Assembly: GCA_963611755.1 (NCBI GenBank)
Contig: CAVDTK010000058.1
Coordinates: 1-14,101 of the forward strand
DNA: 14,101 bases
Source: Paratractidigestivibacter sp963611755
GTDB lineage: Bacteria; Actinomycetota; Coriobacteriia; Coriobacteriales; Atopobiaceae
Direction of reading: 5' to 3'
Each line of letters begins with the position of its first letter. Within the stretch, counting starts at the first letter, position 1. The notes under the pieces were generated by a model. The model was not told the DNA's origin, did not search any database, and saw nothing but the letters and a program-made list of their open reading frames with translations. A program made the translations under genes and the position numbers. Below, piece by piece: positions 1 to 6,307 of the stretch.

Positions 1-371
1 GCGGCCTTCCACAGGCGCAGGTGGGTCGACTTGCCCGTGCCGCTGGCCGCCGTGAAGGCGTAGGCGCGGCCGGCATAGGCCAGAACCGCGGCGTGCATGA
101 GAAAGACGTTGTGCTTGGGCGACTCCTCGGCGATGGCCCGGTAGAGGGCGAGTTGCTGCAGGTAGGAGTCGCGCCAGGTGCCCTCCGTGGCCATCTCGCG
201 CTCTGCGTCGATCATTTGTGGAGTTATTGTGACGAGAAGGTCGCAGAGGCCGATTTCGCCTTCCGCGGCGGGGTGGGCGTAGGTTCCGGCGAAGGTTTCG
301 AGGCCCGGGTGGAGGGGTTTGACGCCCACCTTGAGGCCGGCGAGGTCGAGGACGAGAAGGTCGTTTTGCAT
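1..371 (-). CDS. HPr-kinase-like P-loop protein, C-terminus beyond the window
   Basis: This frame opens at an ATG 9 nt after the PqqD-like gene and runs off the left edge, so only the first 123 residues are visible. A Walker A loop, SGTGKST, sits at residues 110-116 after a hydrophobic strand (about residues 103-108) and is followed by HLRLW. A segment with HAAVLAYAGRAYAF leads into it. This N-terminal layout, with a variable region of about 90 residues before a late P-loop, is that of HPr-kinase/PEP-carboxykinase-like proteins found beside PqqD domains in peptide-modification loci, including lasso-peptide kinases. It is probably translationally coupled to the PqqD gene. The catalytic part lies outside the window, so the substrate and even kinase activity are inferred. 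A shorter minus-strand reading in another frame (224-427) overlaps it but has skewed composition and no recognisable fold. Confidence 0.72.
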   Translation of the reverse strand, partial: MQNDLLVLDLAGLKVGVKPLHPGLETFAGTYAHPAAEGEIGLCDLLVTITPQMIDAEREMATEGTWRDSYLQQLALYRAIAEESPKHNVFLMHAAVLAYAGRAYAFTAASGTGKSTHLRLWKA

Positions 372-380
372 GGCGGCGAG

Positions 381-644
381 CTACTCCAGGAAGCCCTGCT
401 CGGACATGCGGGCGATGAAGGCGTCAACGTCAGCGGCGGCCTTGGCGGGGTCGACCTCGTAGGCGGAGGCGAGGCCCTGCGCGATAGTCGCGGCGTCTAG
501 GCCCTTCTCGAGGCCCTGCCAGATGAAGGCGCCGGTGGCGTTCAACTTGACCATGCCGTGGAAGGTCTTGCTGGCCTCTCCGGTGGCGATGGCCACGTGC
601 TGCCCGGCGACCTCGCGCATAACAAAGCCCTGCTTAATGTGCAT
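381..644 (-). CDS. PqqD-family peptide-recognition protein (RRE)
   Basis: The product has 87 residues, the usual length of a stand-alone PqqD domain. It shows the family pattern: a G-x-x-V-A-I-A-T-G strand around residues 14-22, F-H-G-M-V-K-L-N-A-T-G-A-F-I-W at 28-42, an alpha-helical stretch with DPAKAAADVDAFIARM at 65-80, and the terminal G-F-L. PqqD domains bind the leader of a ribosomally made peptide and present it to a modifying enzyme. No PQQ genes are nearby, so a PQQ role is unlikely. It sits between a 35-codon peptide gene upstream and a P-loop kinase-like gene 9 nt downstream. The start is supported by GAAGGA about 8 nt before the ATG. The intrinsic terminator just upstream suggests it is expressed at a lower level than the peptide. 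Confidence 0.86.
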   Translation of the reverse strand: MHIKQGFVMREVAGQHVAIATGEASKTFHGMVKLNATGAFIWQGLEKGLDAATIAQGLASAYEVDPAKAAADVDAFIARMSEQGFLE

Positions 645-657
645 GTTTAGTCCTTCG

Positions 658-685
658 AAAAAGAAGCCGCCCCGCAGGGCGGCTT
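658..685 (-). terminator. Intrinsic terminator between peptide gene and PqqD gene
   Basis: A perfect 9-bp stem, AAGCCGCCC / GGGCGGCTT, closes a 4-nt loop. On the minus strand it is followed by C and five T. It lies 32 nt after the peptide stop and 13 nt before the PqqD start codon. Only partial termination would let the downstream genes be expressed, a common arrangement after RiPP precursor genes. The plus-strand side also has a short T run, but no plus-strand gene ends here. Confidence 0.82.
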
Positions 686-717
686 TTTGGTGTGGTGATT
701 AAGTCGGATGCAACTCC

Positions 718-825
718 CTACTTGTCGCCATCCGTATCGGTAGTGGGACCATCGGTGGTCGAAGTAATAATGGTGTCCGCCCTATCGACAATAACCAAGC
801 TCAATTCCGGCTCTTCGTAAAGCAT
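718..825 (-). CDS. Small acidic peptide, candidate RiPP precursor (35 aa)
   Basis: An ATG preceded by GGGGGTG (about 6 nt spacing) opens a 35-codon frame ending in TAG. The N-terminal half carries Y3-E-E-P6-E-L8 followed by a hydrophobic SLVIVD run. The C-terminal half is Thr/Asp/Gly-rich and very polar (TSTTDG, PTTDTDGDK), the split expected of a leader followed by a core. The YxxPxL pattern matches the leader motif that PqqD-like B1 proteins bind in lasso precursors. Its own terminator and the PqqD-like and kinase-like genes downstream fit a precursor role. The gene starts 33 nt after the transglutaminase gene with no terminator between them, so it may be read from that promoter. A weak TATACT at 869-874 could be a private -10, but no good -35 is visible. 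The peptide's nature is inferred; no modification enzyme other than the partial kinase-like gene is in view. Confidence 0.68.
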   Translation of the reverse strand: MLYEEPELSLVIVDRADTIITSTTDGPTTDTDGDK

Positions 826-858
826 GCTGTCACCCCCATATCAAGCCAGCGTCCAATT

Positions 859-2727
859 TCAGCCATTAAGTATAGCCGATGCGTACTCCCTCTCCGCCGA
901 GGACGCGCAGCTGCCCGACGAGATGGCGGAGGCCACCTGCGCCACGGACGCCGAGTTGGCCGCGGCCTCCTCGACCGAGACCTCGGTGCCGTCGGCGGTC
1001 ACGTAGGAGATCTTGCCCCTGATCTGGTAGACGCCCTGGTAGGTCGACTTCGCCCCGTTGCGCCTGATCCCCGTCAGGGCGAGGTTCGCCACGATCGAGT
1101 CACCGCCCGAGAGCCAGTAGTTCTCGACGGAGACCTCCTCCTCGTAGCCGGAGTTGCCGTTCTTCCACCACCACGAGGCGTCCCCGACGATGGAGCCCGA
1201 GGGCGCCGAGAACTCGTAGCAGAACCTGAGCGTCGTGCGGTCGTAGCCGTCGGTCGCCTTGTACTCGTCGCGCAGGCCGGCCCCGGTGTAGGAGATGAGG
1301 TCGGATACCGGGACGAATCTGGCATAGGCCTGGCCGGTCGTGGCGGTGTAGGCCGTCGAGCAGGTCTCGTCCGTGTACCAGCCGGCGAAGGCGTAGCCGT
1401 CCTTCTCGGGGTGGGTCCACTTGGAGCTGTCGGAGCCCTTCTTGTAGGCGGAGACGTCGGTAAGATAATCGACCGCGAAGTCATACACCGCCGTCCACGT
1501 GGTGCTAGACGTCGTCGTGACATTGGACGTCGCCGTCAACATAGCCTTTAAGCCGTCAGAGGGAGCCCAATCCCTCTGGTTTATCGCGTAAGCCACAATG
1601 GCATTCTGGATCCCGATGATGCTGGGCGGGTTAAGGGCGTTATCGGACGTGATGGAGAAACCCGCCTCCTTGGCGTCGAGCTTGGCCTGTATGCGCGCGG
1701 CATAGGCATCGGCCCACTCGGCCGCCGTGCCGCTCTTAACGTAATAGTTGTCTGCCAGGCTGATAGAACGCGTGCCGTAGCTGTTAGCGGTATAAATCTT
1801 CTTATGGCCGGGGTGGGCGATCGCCATAAGCTCATCGGTAAGACCGAAGTAGAGATGGCGCGCGTCGAAACCGTAGTACTTGGTGTCGTCGTTGTCGTCC
1901 CATGTGCAGTCGACCTGATACCACTCGCCGTCGAGCTTCACGGCGTTCCAGGTGTGGCCGTCGTAGGTGTCGCGCGTCTCGTCATTGGTGATGCCGGCGG
2001 CATTGAGCAGCGCAATGTAGGCGTTGGTATAGGCCTGGCAGGTACCCGTGTGGCGAGTAAGGGCCGCCTCGGCGCTTGCCCACTTGAGGGAATTGTCATA
2101 CTCGAGCTGGTCAAGTAGCCAATCGTGAAGCCAGAGGGCCATCTCATACTCGGAGCCATCCGTTTTTTGCAGAGCCTGGTTCACGGCATCAGTAACGATC
2201 TCTGAGACGGCGGGGCGGCTCGAGTCGTTGACCGTTACCAAGACGTCCGTTGTGCGCAGATAGCCGATGTTATTGTCAGTATCCATAAAATAGAAGTAGA
2301 TGTTGTATTTGCCTGTAGCGGTGAACTCGAAGCTATAGTCAAGTCCGTCGCCGATAAGGCTATAGCTATACCCGATCCAGGATGCGCGAGACGCATCGGC
2401 AACAACCTGGCTGCTACCGTTATCCCAATAAATAGGCGCATCCATGCGGACCTTCGCGACCGAGCTGCCGCCCGCCTGGGTGACATGGAAAGTCGTGGCC
2501 TCACCCTTGGCGGTTGAATCGTCCCATTCCACTTTGAAGGTCACACCGTTACTGGTAGCTGTCGCGCTGTGTGCATAAGTATGCTCCGCCGTGGTGGAGG
2601 TGGCCGAGAGCGCCACGGGCTCATTGGCGGCGGCGCCCTCCTCCGCGAGGGCGACGGCGGGGGTGGCGGCAAAGGCCAGCGCAAGGGCGGCGGTTAGCGA
2701 GGCGATCGCGACTTTTATTCTCTTCAT
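859..2727 (-). CDS. Secreted transglutaminase-domain protein with InlB-like repeat
   Basis: The product has 622 residues. Residues 1-28 form a Sec signal peptide (basic KRIK, a hydrophobic Ala/Leu core, AVALA cleavage site). Residues about 45-170 look like a beta-sandwich. A transglutaminase-like cysteine-protease fold follows at about 175-300, with candidate triad Cys230 (HTGTC), His258 (DGHTWNAV) and Asp273 (WYQVDCTWDD). Residues 437-473 hold one degenerate Listeria-Bacteroides (InlB/Flg_new) repeat with the typical GYAFAGWYTD core. Residues about 478-580 form a further region, starting YTGAGLRDEY, that I cannot assign. No LPXTG motif or C-terminal membrane anchor is present, so it is secreted or held non-covalently. 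A GAGGA box 8 nt before the ATG supports the start. Related gut Actinobacteria carry many such surface proteins; the enzyme's target is unknown. Confidence 0.88.
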   Translation of the reverse strand: MKRIKVAIASLTAALALAFAATPAVALAEEGAAANEPVALSATSTTAEHTYAHSATATSNGVTFKVEWDDSTAKGEATTFHVTQAGGSSVAKVRMDAPIYWDNGSSQVVADASRASWIGYSYSLIGDGLDYSFEFTATGKYNIYFYFMDTDNNIGYLRTTDVLVTVNDSSRPAVSEIVTDAVNQALQKTDGSEYEMALWLHDWLLDQLEYDNSLKWASAEAALTRHTGTCQAYTNAYIALLNAAGITNDETRDTYDGHTWNAVKLDGEWYQVDCTWDDNDDTKYYGFDARHLYFGLTDELMAIAHPGHKKIYTANSYGTRSISLADNYYVKSGTAAEWADAYAARIQAKLDAKEAGFSITSDNALNPPSIIGIQNAIVAYAINQRDWAPSDGLKAMLTATSNVTTTSSTTWTAVYDFAVDYLTDVSAYKKGSDSSKWTHPEKDGYAFAGWYTDETCSTAYTATTGQAYARFVPVSDLISYTGAGLRDEYKATDGYDRTTLRFCYEFSAPSGSIVGDASWWWKNGNSGYEEEVSVENYWLSGGDSIVANLALTGIRRNGAKSTYQGVYQIRGKISYVTADGTEVSVEEAAANSASVAQVASAISSGSCASSAEREYASAILNG

Positions 2728-2800
2728 GGCTTGGGTCCTCGTTGGTCGGCAGGCCGATACAGGTAAACGCGCATTTCTGCATGCGAGCTGAAACGCGCTT

Positions 2801-2806
2801 ATTCTA
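2801..2806 (-). promoter_or_regulatory. Possible -10 box for the transglutaminase gene
   Basis: The intergenic stretch 2728-2865 contains TAGAAT on the minus strand, 74 nt before the start codon. No convincing -35 lies 16-18 nt upstream, so this is only a candidate. Nothing else recognisable is in this gap. Confidence 0.22.
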
Positions 2807-2865
2807 CCTGATCACAGGCCGCGCCAGGGGGGCAAAAGCACGAGTGTCGCCCGGCGGCGCGGTCC

Positions 2866-3534
2866 CTACGCCGTCAACCCTTCAAGAGTCTCCTCGACAT
2901 CCAGCAAGCTGTCGCAAACGGTGACGCGCTGGCGAAGCTCATCATCAGGTTGCACCAGGTCAGGAACCATGAACGGTACAAAACCACCGGCCAACGCAGC
3001 TTGTATACCGGCGGGGCTGTCCTCCAGAACCCACGCATCCGCCGGACTCACCCCAAGGTCGGTCGCCGCTGCCAGAAAGATATCCGGCGCAGGCTTGGAA
3101 GCAAAGCCCTGGTCGCCCGTCTTTATCGCCGAGAAGCACTCGAAGATCCCAGCGTGTCTTAGAATCGCCCCGACCGACGGCCGGGCCGTTGAAGACGCGA
3201 CCGCCGCGGGGATGCCCCTCTCCCCCAGCAAAGACAGAAGCTCGTCGAGACCACGCTTTTTTGGAGCGCCGCTTTCAATGAAGAGCTGCTCAGCCACGGT
3301 GTAATGATCCTCGAACGCTTTATCGGCCGCCTCGCCCTCACCGTAAAACTCGTGCGTGATCTGCAGGGCGCGCGGGCGAGAAGCTCCGGTCAAGGCCTCC
3401 CTAAAACCGGCCTTAAGCTCATACCCTTGCCTCTTTAGCGAAATCCTCCACGCCTGTTCCCAAACAGGCTCGGAGTCGACCATCAGGCCGTCCATGTCGA
3501 AGATGACGGCCTTGGGTGCTGCGGTGACTTCCAT
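2866..3534 (-). CDS. HAD-superfamily phosphatase/phosphomutase-like hydrolase
   Basis: The 222-residue product has all four HAD motifs: nucleophile and acid D13 and D15 in FDMDGLMVDSE, S114 in VASST, K147 in ASKPAPDIF, and E171-D172 in VLEDSPAGI. A helical cap lies between motifs I and II (about residues 20-90), as in beta-phosphoglucomutase and small sugar-phosphate phosphatases. Length and motif spacing are typical of that subfamily. It probably dephosphorylates, or less likely isomerises, a sugar phosphate in the cytoplasm. GGAGG 7 nt upstream supports the start. It follows the aldolase gene on the same strand but behind a clear intrinsic terminator, so it is either a read-through member of the operon or separately expressed. 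The context suggests a house-cleaning or substrate-recycling phosphatase; the substrate cannot be told from sequence. Confidence 0.87.
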   Translation of the reverse strand: MEVTAAPKAVIFDMDGLMVDSEPVWEQAWRISLKRQGYELKAGFREALTGASRPRALQITHEFYGEGEAADKAFEDHYTVAEQLFIESGAPKKRGLDELLSLLGERGIPAAVASSTARPSVGAILRHAGIFECFSAIKTGDQGFASKPAPDIFLAAATDLGVSPADAWVLEDSPAGIQAALAGGFVPFMVPDLVQPDDELRQRVTVCDSLLDVEETLEGLTA

Positions 3535-3559
3535 CTCTCAAACCTCCAATTGACGGCCT

Positions 3560-3594
3560 AAAAAGAAATGGACCCCGGAAGACGCCCGGGGCCC
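3560..3594 (-). terminator. Intrinsic terminator after the aldolase gene
   Basis: A 9-bp stem (GGGCCCCGG paired with CCGGGGTCC, one G-U pair) with a 7-nt loop is followed on the minus strand by ATTTCTTTTT. It lies 30 nt after the aldolase stop and 25 nt before the HAD start codon. It marks the main end of the operon, with the HAD gene reached by read-through or by its own start. Confidence 0.85.
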
Positions 3595-3624
3595 ATTCCA
3601 CATTCACGCGGCTGCGGGTTCTAA

Positions 3625-4359
3625 CTACGCCAACTTCTTGACGATGGCGAGAAGCTCCTTGACGTCCTCGGGACGGGTCTGGCCCGTCGCCTTGTCGATG
3701 ATGGAGCTGTAGACGTGCGGGATGACCTTGGGCACCCCAGCCTCAAGGATGATGCGCATAATCTCCTCGAAGTTGCCCAGGTCGATGCCGCCGGTAGGCT
3801 CCAGGATGAAGTCCTCCTCGGCGCAGGCCGTGGCAACCGCGGCCAGCTCGGCCTTGGCCTTGAGACCACCCATGGGGAAGAACTTGAGCGAGTTTCCGCC
3901 CATCTCCTTGACCATGGAGATCGCGGTGCGCACAGGGACGAGCGCGGGCACGGCGGCATCCTTGGACAGAGGTCCCGTGGAGACCTTCACCATACCGGGG
4001 GCGCCCGACGGCGCCACCATGGCGTTGATGTGGCACTCGTCGTTACCAACGTTGGCGCGCGTCCAGCCCACGGCGCAGAAGGCCTGGTTAAAGTGATTGG
4101 CCTTGATCTCCTTGGCCACCTCGGCCACGGCTCGCCACTGGTTGGGGTTGCCGCCGCCCAGGCCAACGGACAGGTTACCCTCAAGGACGTCCATGTACTT
4201 CTTCATGTCCTCGACGGCGCTGGGCACATCGGGGTAGTCGGCGGTCAGAACGCCCACCTCAACGTGGCCCTCGGCCGCTTTGTAGGCATCGGCTGCGTTC
4301 TCGAGCGAGCCGCCCAAGACGTTGAGGCAGACCTTGTCGTTGTAATAGTTGATTGCCAT
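3625..4359 (-). CDS. dgaF: DgaF-like 2-keto-3-deoxy-6-phosphogluconate aldolase
   Basis: The product has 244 residues from the ATG at 4359 (GGAGG 10 nt upstream). An open frame extends further upstream but overlaps the dgaE-like gene and reads as low-complexity basic sequence, so it is not used. The sequence fits the KDGP aldolase family (the DgaF/DUF1341 type, a TIM barrel distinct from Eda). Landmarks are NVLGG at 13-17, VGLGGGNPNQW at 65-75, HINAMVAPSGAPG at 110-122, SLKFFPMGG at 157-165 and LEPTGGIDLGNFEEI at 186-200. K159 is the likely Schiff-base lysine (inferred). In Salmonella, DgaF cleaves KDGP to pyruvate and glyceraldehyde-3-phosphate after DgaE. Here the gene follows the DgaE homologue by 5 nt, so the two should be co-translated and act in sequence in the cytoplasm. 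Confidence 0.88.
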   Translation of the reverse strand: MAINYYNDKVCLNVLGGSLENAADAYKAAEGHVEVGVLTADYPDVPSAVEDMKKYMDVLEGNLSVGLGGGNPNQWRAVAEVAKEIKANHFNQAFCAVGWTRANVGNDECHINAMVAPSGAPGMVKVSTGPLSKDAAVPALVPVRTAISMVKEMGGNSLKFFPMGGLKAKAELAAVATACAEEDFILEPTGGIDLGNFEEIMRIILEAGVPKVIPHVYSSIIDKATGQTRPEDVKELLAIVKKLA

Positions 4360-4364
4360 CTTGC

Positions 4365-5474
4365 TTATCCCTCCACGATTTCTTTGAGTCGTCCAACGAT
4401 GAGATCCTCGTCGCCCTTGAGCAGCGGCCTTGGGTCGAAGTCGATCTTGCCCAGGTTCAAGAACTCGGTGCGGGCCCAAACCACCGGGTCGCCCGCGCGC
4501 AGGAGCTTGTTAACCTCGCCCATGCCAAGAGCGGGCGGGCAAGAGGGGTCCGCCGTCACGCGGCACCTACAGATGTCGCGGCCGGCCTCGTCACGGATCT
4601 TCTCGGCACGCAGGCCATGGATCTGGCTGATCTGCGAAACAAGGTAGTCTACCTTGGCTTCATTGGCTGCCGCCTCCGCGGCGTGATCACGCTCGTCATA
4701 CTGATCCAAGGCCTCGAGAAGACCAACGATCTGCTCCTTGCCAACCTTCATGGCGCGGCCGATGCCCGAGTACTGCTTGCGCACGTTTGCGATGATGTCG
4801 GCGCGGCCCGTGACAAAACCCGAGGTCGTGGCCTCGAGGGCCTTGGCGCCGGAGTAGCAGACAGCGTCCGCCCCCAGGGCGATATACTTGCGGAAGTCCT
4901 CCTCCGCGGCGCAGTCCATAACAAACGGCAGGTTGTGGGCGTGAGCGATGTCGCGCATGGTCTCGATGTCGACCATACCCTTCTGCACACTGTGGTGGCT
5001 CTTGACGTAGAGAAGGGCCGCGGTCTTGTCGCAGATAGCCTCCTCGATGTCCTCGGGGCGCACCTCGTTGGCCTGGCCCACCTCAACGGGAACACCGCCG
5101 CCCAGGCGGATCATCGTGGGGATGGGCGCGCCGAAGTTCACGGAATGACCCTTCTGCAGCACGATCTGGTTGGCCAGGCCCTCAGAATCGGGCAGGCGCA
5201 TCATGTCGCTGTAGCGGCCGCGGGTAACCAGGGCCGCGGTGAGCAGGGCGATCGCGGCAGAAGCGCACGACGTGGGACAGCTGTCCTCGGCGCCGGTGTG
5301 GGTCGAGATCAGCTCGCCCGCCCTTTTGATAAGGTCCTCGATCACGACGTAGGACTGGCCGCCGGCGACCGATGCCTTAGCCACTCGATCGCTGAAGGTC
5401 GAAACGCCCAGGACCGTCACGCGGCCGCTCGCGTTGACCACGCGCTTGAGGCCCATATCGGTGTAAACGCTCAT
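4365..5474 (-). CDS. dgaE: DgaE-like PLP-dependent ammonia-lyase (SelA-like fold)
   Basis: The product has 369 residues, the family length. Its N-terminus (VVNASGRVTVLG) is typical of SelA-like fold-type I PLP enzymes. The PLP lysine is most likely K211 in YSGAKALEATTSGF, with D187 in FVMDCAAEEDF contacting the pyridine nitrogen. SHHSVQKG at 159-166 and GAEDSCPTSCASAAIAL at 61-77 are further family stretches. In Salmonella, DgaE converts D-glucosaminate-6-phosphate to 2-keto-3-deoxygluconate-6-phosphate plus ammonia. Pairing with a DgaF homologue 5 nt downstream supports the same chemistry. The substrate may differ here, because the PTS permease of the Salmonella dga operon is replaced by DUF4310/4311/4312/SFCGS proteins. 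The start has AAGGA very close to the ATG. A 133-nt gap with a strong hairpin separates it from the DUF4310 gene. Confidence 0.9.
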   Translation of the reverse strand: MSVYTDMGLKRVVNASGRVTVLGVSTFSDRVAKASVAGGQSYVVIEDLIKRAGELISTHTGAEDSCPTSCASAAIALLTAALVTRGRYSDMMRLPDSEGLANQIVLQKGHSVNFGAPIPTMIRLGGGVPVEVGQANEVRPEDIEEAICDKTAALLYVKSHHSVQKGMVDIETMRDIAHAHNLPFVMDCAAEEDFRKYIALGADAVCYSGAKALEATTSGFVTGRADIIANVRKQYSGIGRAMKVGKEQIVGLLEALDQYDERDHAAEAAANEAKVDYLVSQISQIHGLRAEKIRDEAGRDICRCRVTADPSCPPALGMGEVNKLLRAGDPVVWARTEFLNLGKIDFDPRPLLKGDEDLIVGRLKEIVEG

Positions 5475-5488
5475 TGTCCTTCTTTCTA

Positions 5489-5521
5489 GGGCGCCGCCGG
5501 CCGCGCTGGTCGTCGGCGCCC
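5489..5521 (-). other. Intercistronic hairpin ahead of the dgaE-like gene
   Basis: A perfect 8-bp inverted repeat, GGGCGCCG / CGGCGCCC, with a 17-nt GC-rich loop lies 14 nt upstream of the dgaE-like start. On the minus strand it is followed by TAGAAAGAAGG, not a T run, so it is not a standard terminator for the operon. It could protect or delimit processed mRNA ends or modulate translation of the next gene. The rest of the 133-nt gap shows nothing recognisable. Confidence 0.5.
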
Positions 5522-5607
5522 TTTCTTGGTTCTTCTCGCCGGTTGATCGGACAAGGGCGACTTGCTCTCCCCTGCCCGACCAGCCCGGCTTAGCTCAACG
5601 AGTCCAA

Positions 5608-6285
5608 CTAGTGGATGAAGATGGCGCCAAGGATCATTGCGCCCAAGATCGCGCCGCCGGTCATCTCTTTGCCCCACTTGTAGAAGATGGCGGAGCCGAT
5701 GATGGCGCCGATACCTGCGTAAACGTTGTAGGTGCAGGCAGCCACGACGATCAGGGGAGCAAGGTAGCGGCCGCAGGCGTTGCCGGCGCCCATCATGACG
5801 TCCGTGCCGCCAACGGCGACTCCGTCGGGAACGACCTTGCGGATGATGATGACCACGGCGCCGATGGCCAGGCCGATAAGCGCGCCGAAGCACAGGGCGA
5901 CGAAGAAGTTAGAGAGCGGGAAGGTGATGCCCATGGAGAGCAGCAGGCCGGGGATACCGATGCCCACGCCAGTCTGGAGAGAGCCGCCGATGTCCATCAG
6001 ACCTACCAGCGGGCCCTCGAGGACGCGGGCGATCAGGAAGCCGGCCGCGAAACCTGCGGCGGCGGTGTAGTCGCCGGTGTCGACGCCGCCCTGGAGCATG
6101 GCCACGATCGAGACGTCGTTGAACGCGCCGGTGTGGAAGTTGAGATACATAAAGGTTCCGGCGAAGATGGCCGCCGCGGCGCCCATGACCAGAAGGATGA
6201 AGGTCTCGTCCTTCATCATGAAGGCGTTGAACTTATCCATGAAGGAAGCCTTCTCGGCGACCTCGGAGTTCTTCTCGTTATCCAT
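5608..6285 (-). CDS. DUF4310-family membrane protein
   Basis: The product has 225 residues: a charged cytoplasmic N-terminus (1-27), then about six hydrophobic segments near 28-50, 74-98, 103-122, 124-149, 172-202 and 208-224. Conserved-looking glycine-rich loops include LEGPLVGLMDIGGSLQTGVG (89-108) and GGTDVMMGAGNACGRYLAP (159-177). I recognise it as the DUF4310 family, which travels with DUF4311, DUF4312 and SFCGS proteins beside DgaE/DgaF homologues. The function is unknown. A membrane partner in solute import is the natural reading because no other permease is in the operon. AAGGAGG 7 nt before the ATG is a strong ribosome site. It starts 22 nt after the DUF4311 gene. It resembles no PTS EIIC or EIID that I can identify. 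Confidence 0.86.
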   Translation of the reverse strand: MDNEKNSEVAEKASFMDKFNAFMMKDETFILLVMGAAAAIFAGTFMYLNFHTGAFNDVSIVAMLQGGVDTGDYTAAAGFAAGFLIARVLEGPLVGLMDIGGSLQTGVGIGIPGLLLSMGITFPLSNFFVALCFGALIGLAIGAVVIIIRKVVPDGVAVGGTDVMMGAGNACGRYLAPLIVVAACTYNVYAGIGAIIGSAIFYKWGKEMTGGAILGAMILGAIFIH

Positions 6286-6307
6286 TGTTTACCTCCTTGT
6301 TTGTTGA

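Noticed and set aside
859..1000. Cell-wall anchor at the C-terminus of the transglutaminase protein
   Set aside because: No LPXTG-like motif, hydrophobic segment or basic tail is present at the end of the protein.
4353..5489. A 378-codon open frame on the plus strand opposite the dgaE-like gene, and similar long frames opposite the DUF4310 and amidohydrolase genes
   Set aside because: They mirror GC-rich coding sequence on the other strand, have skewed Val/Asp/His/Arg composition and no recognisable fold, while the minus-strand frames match known families.
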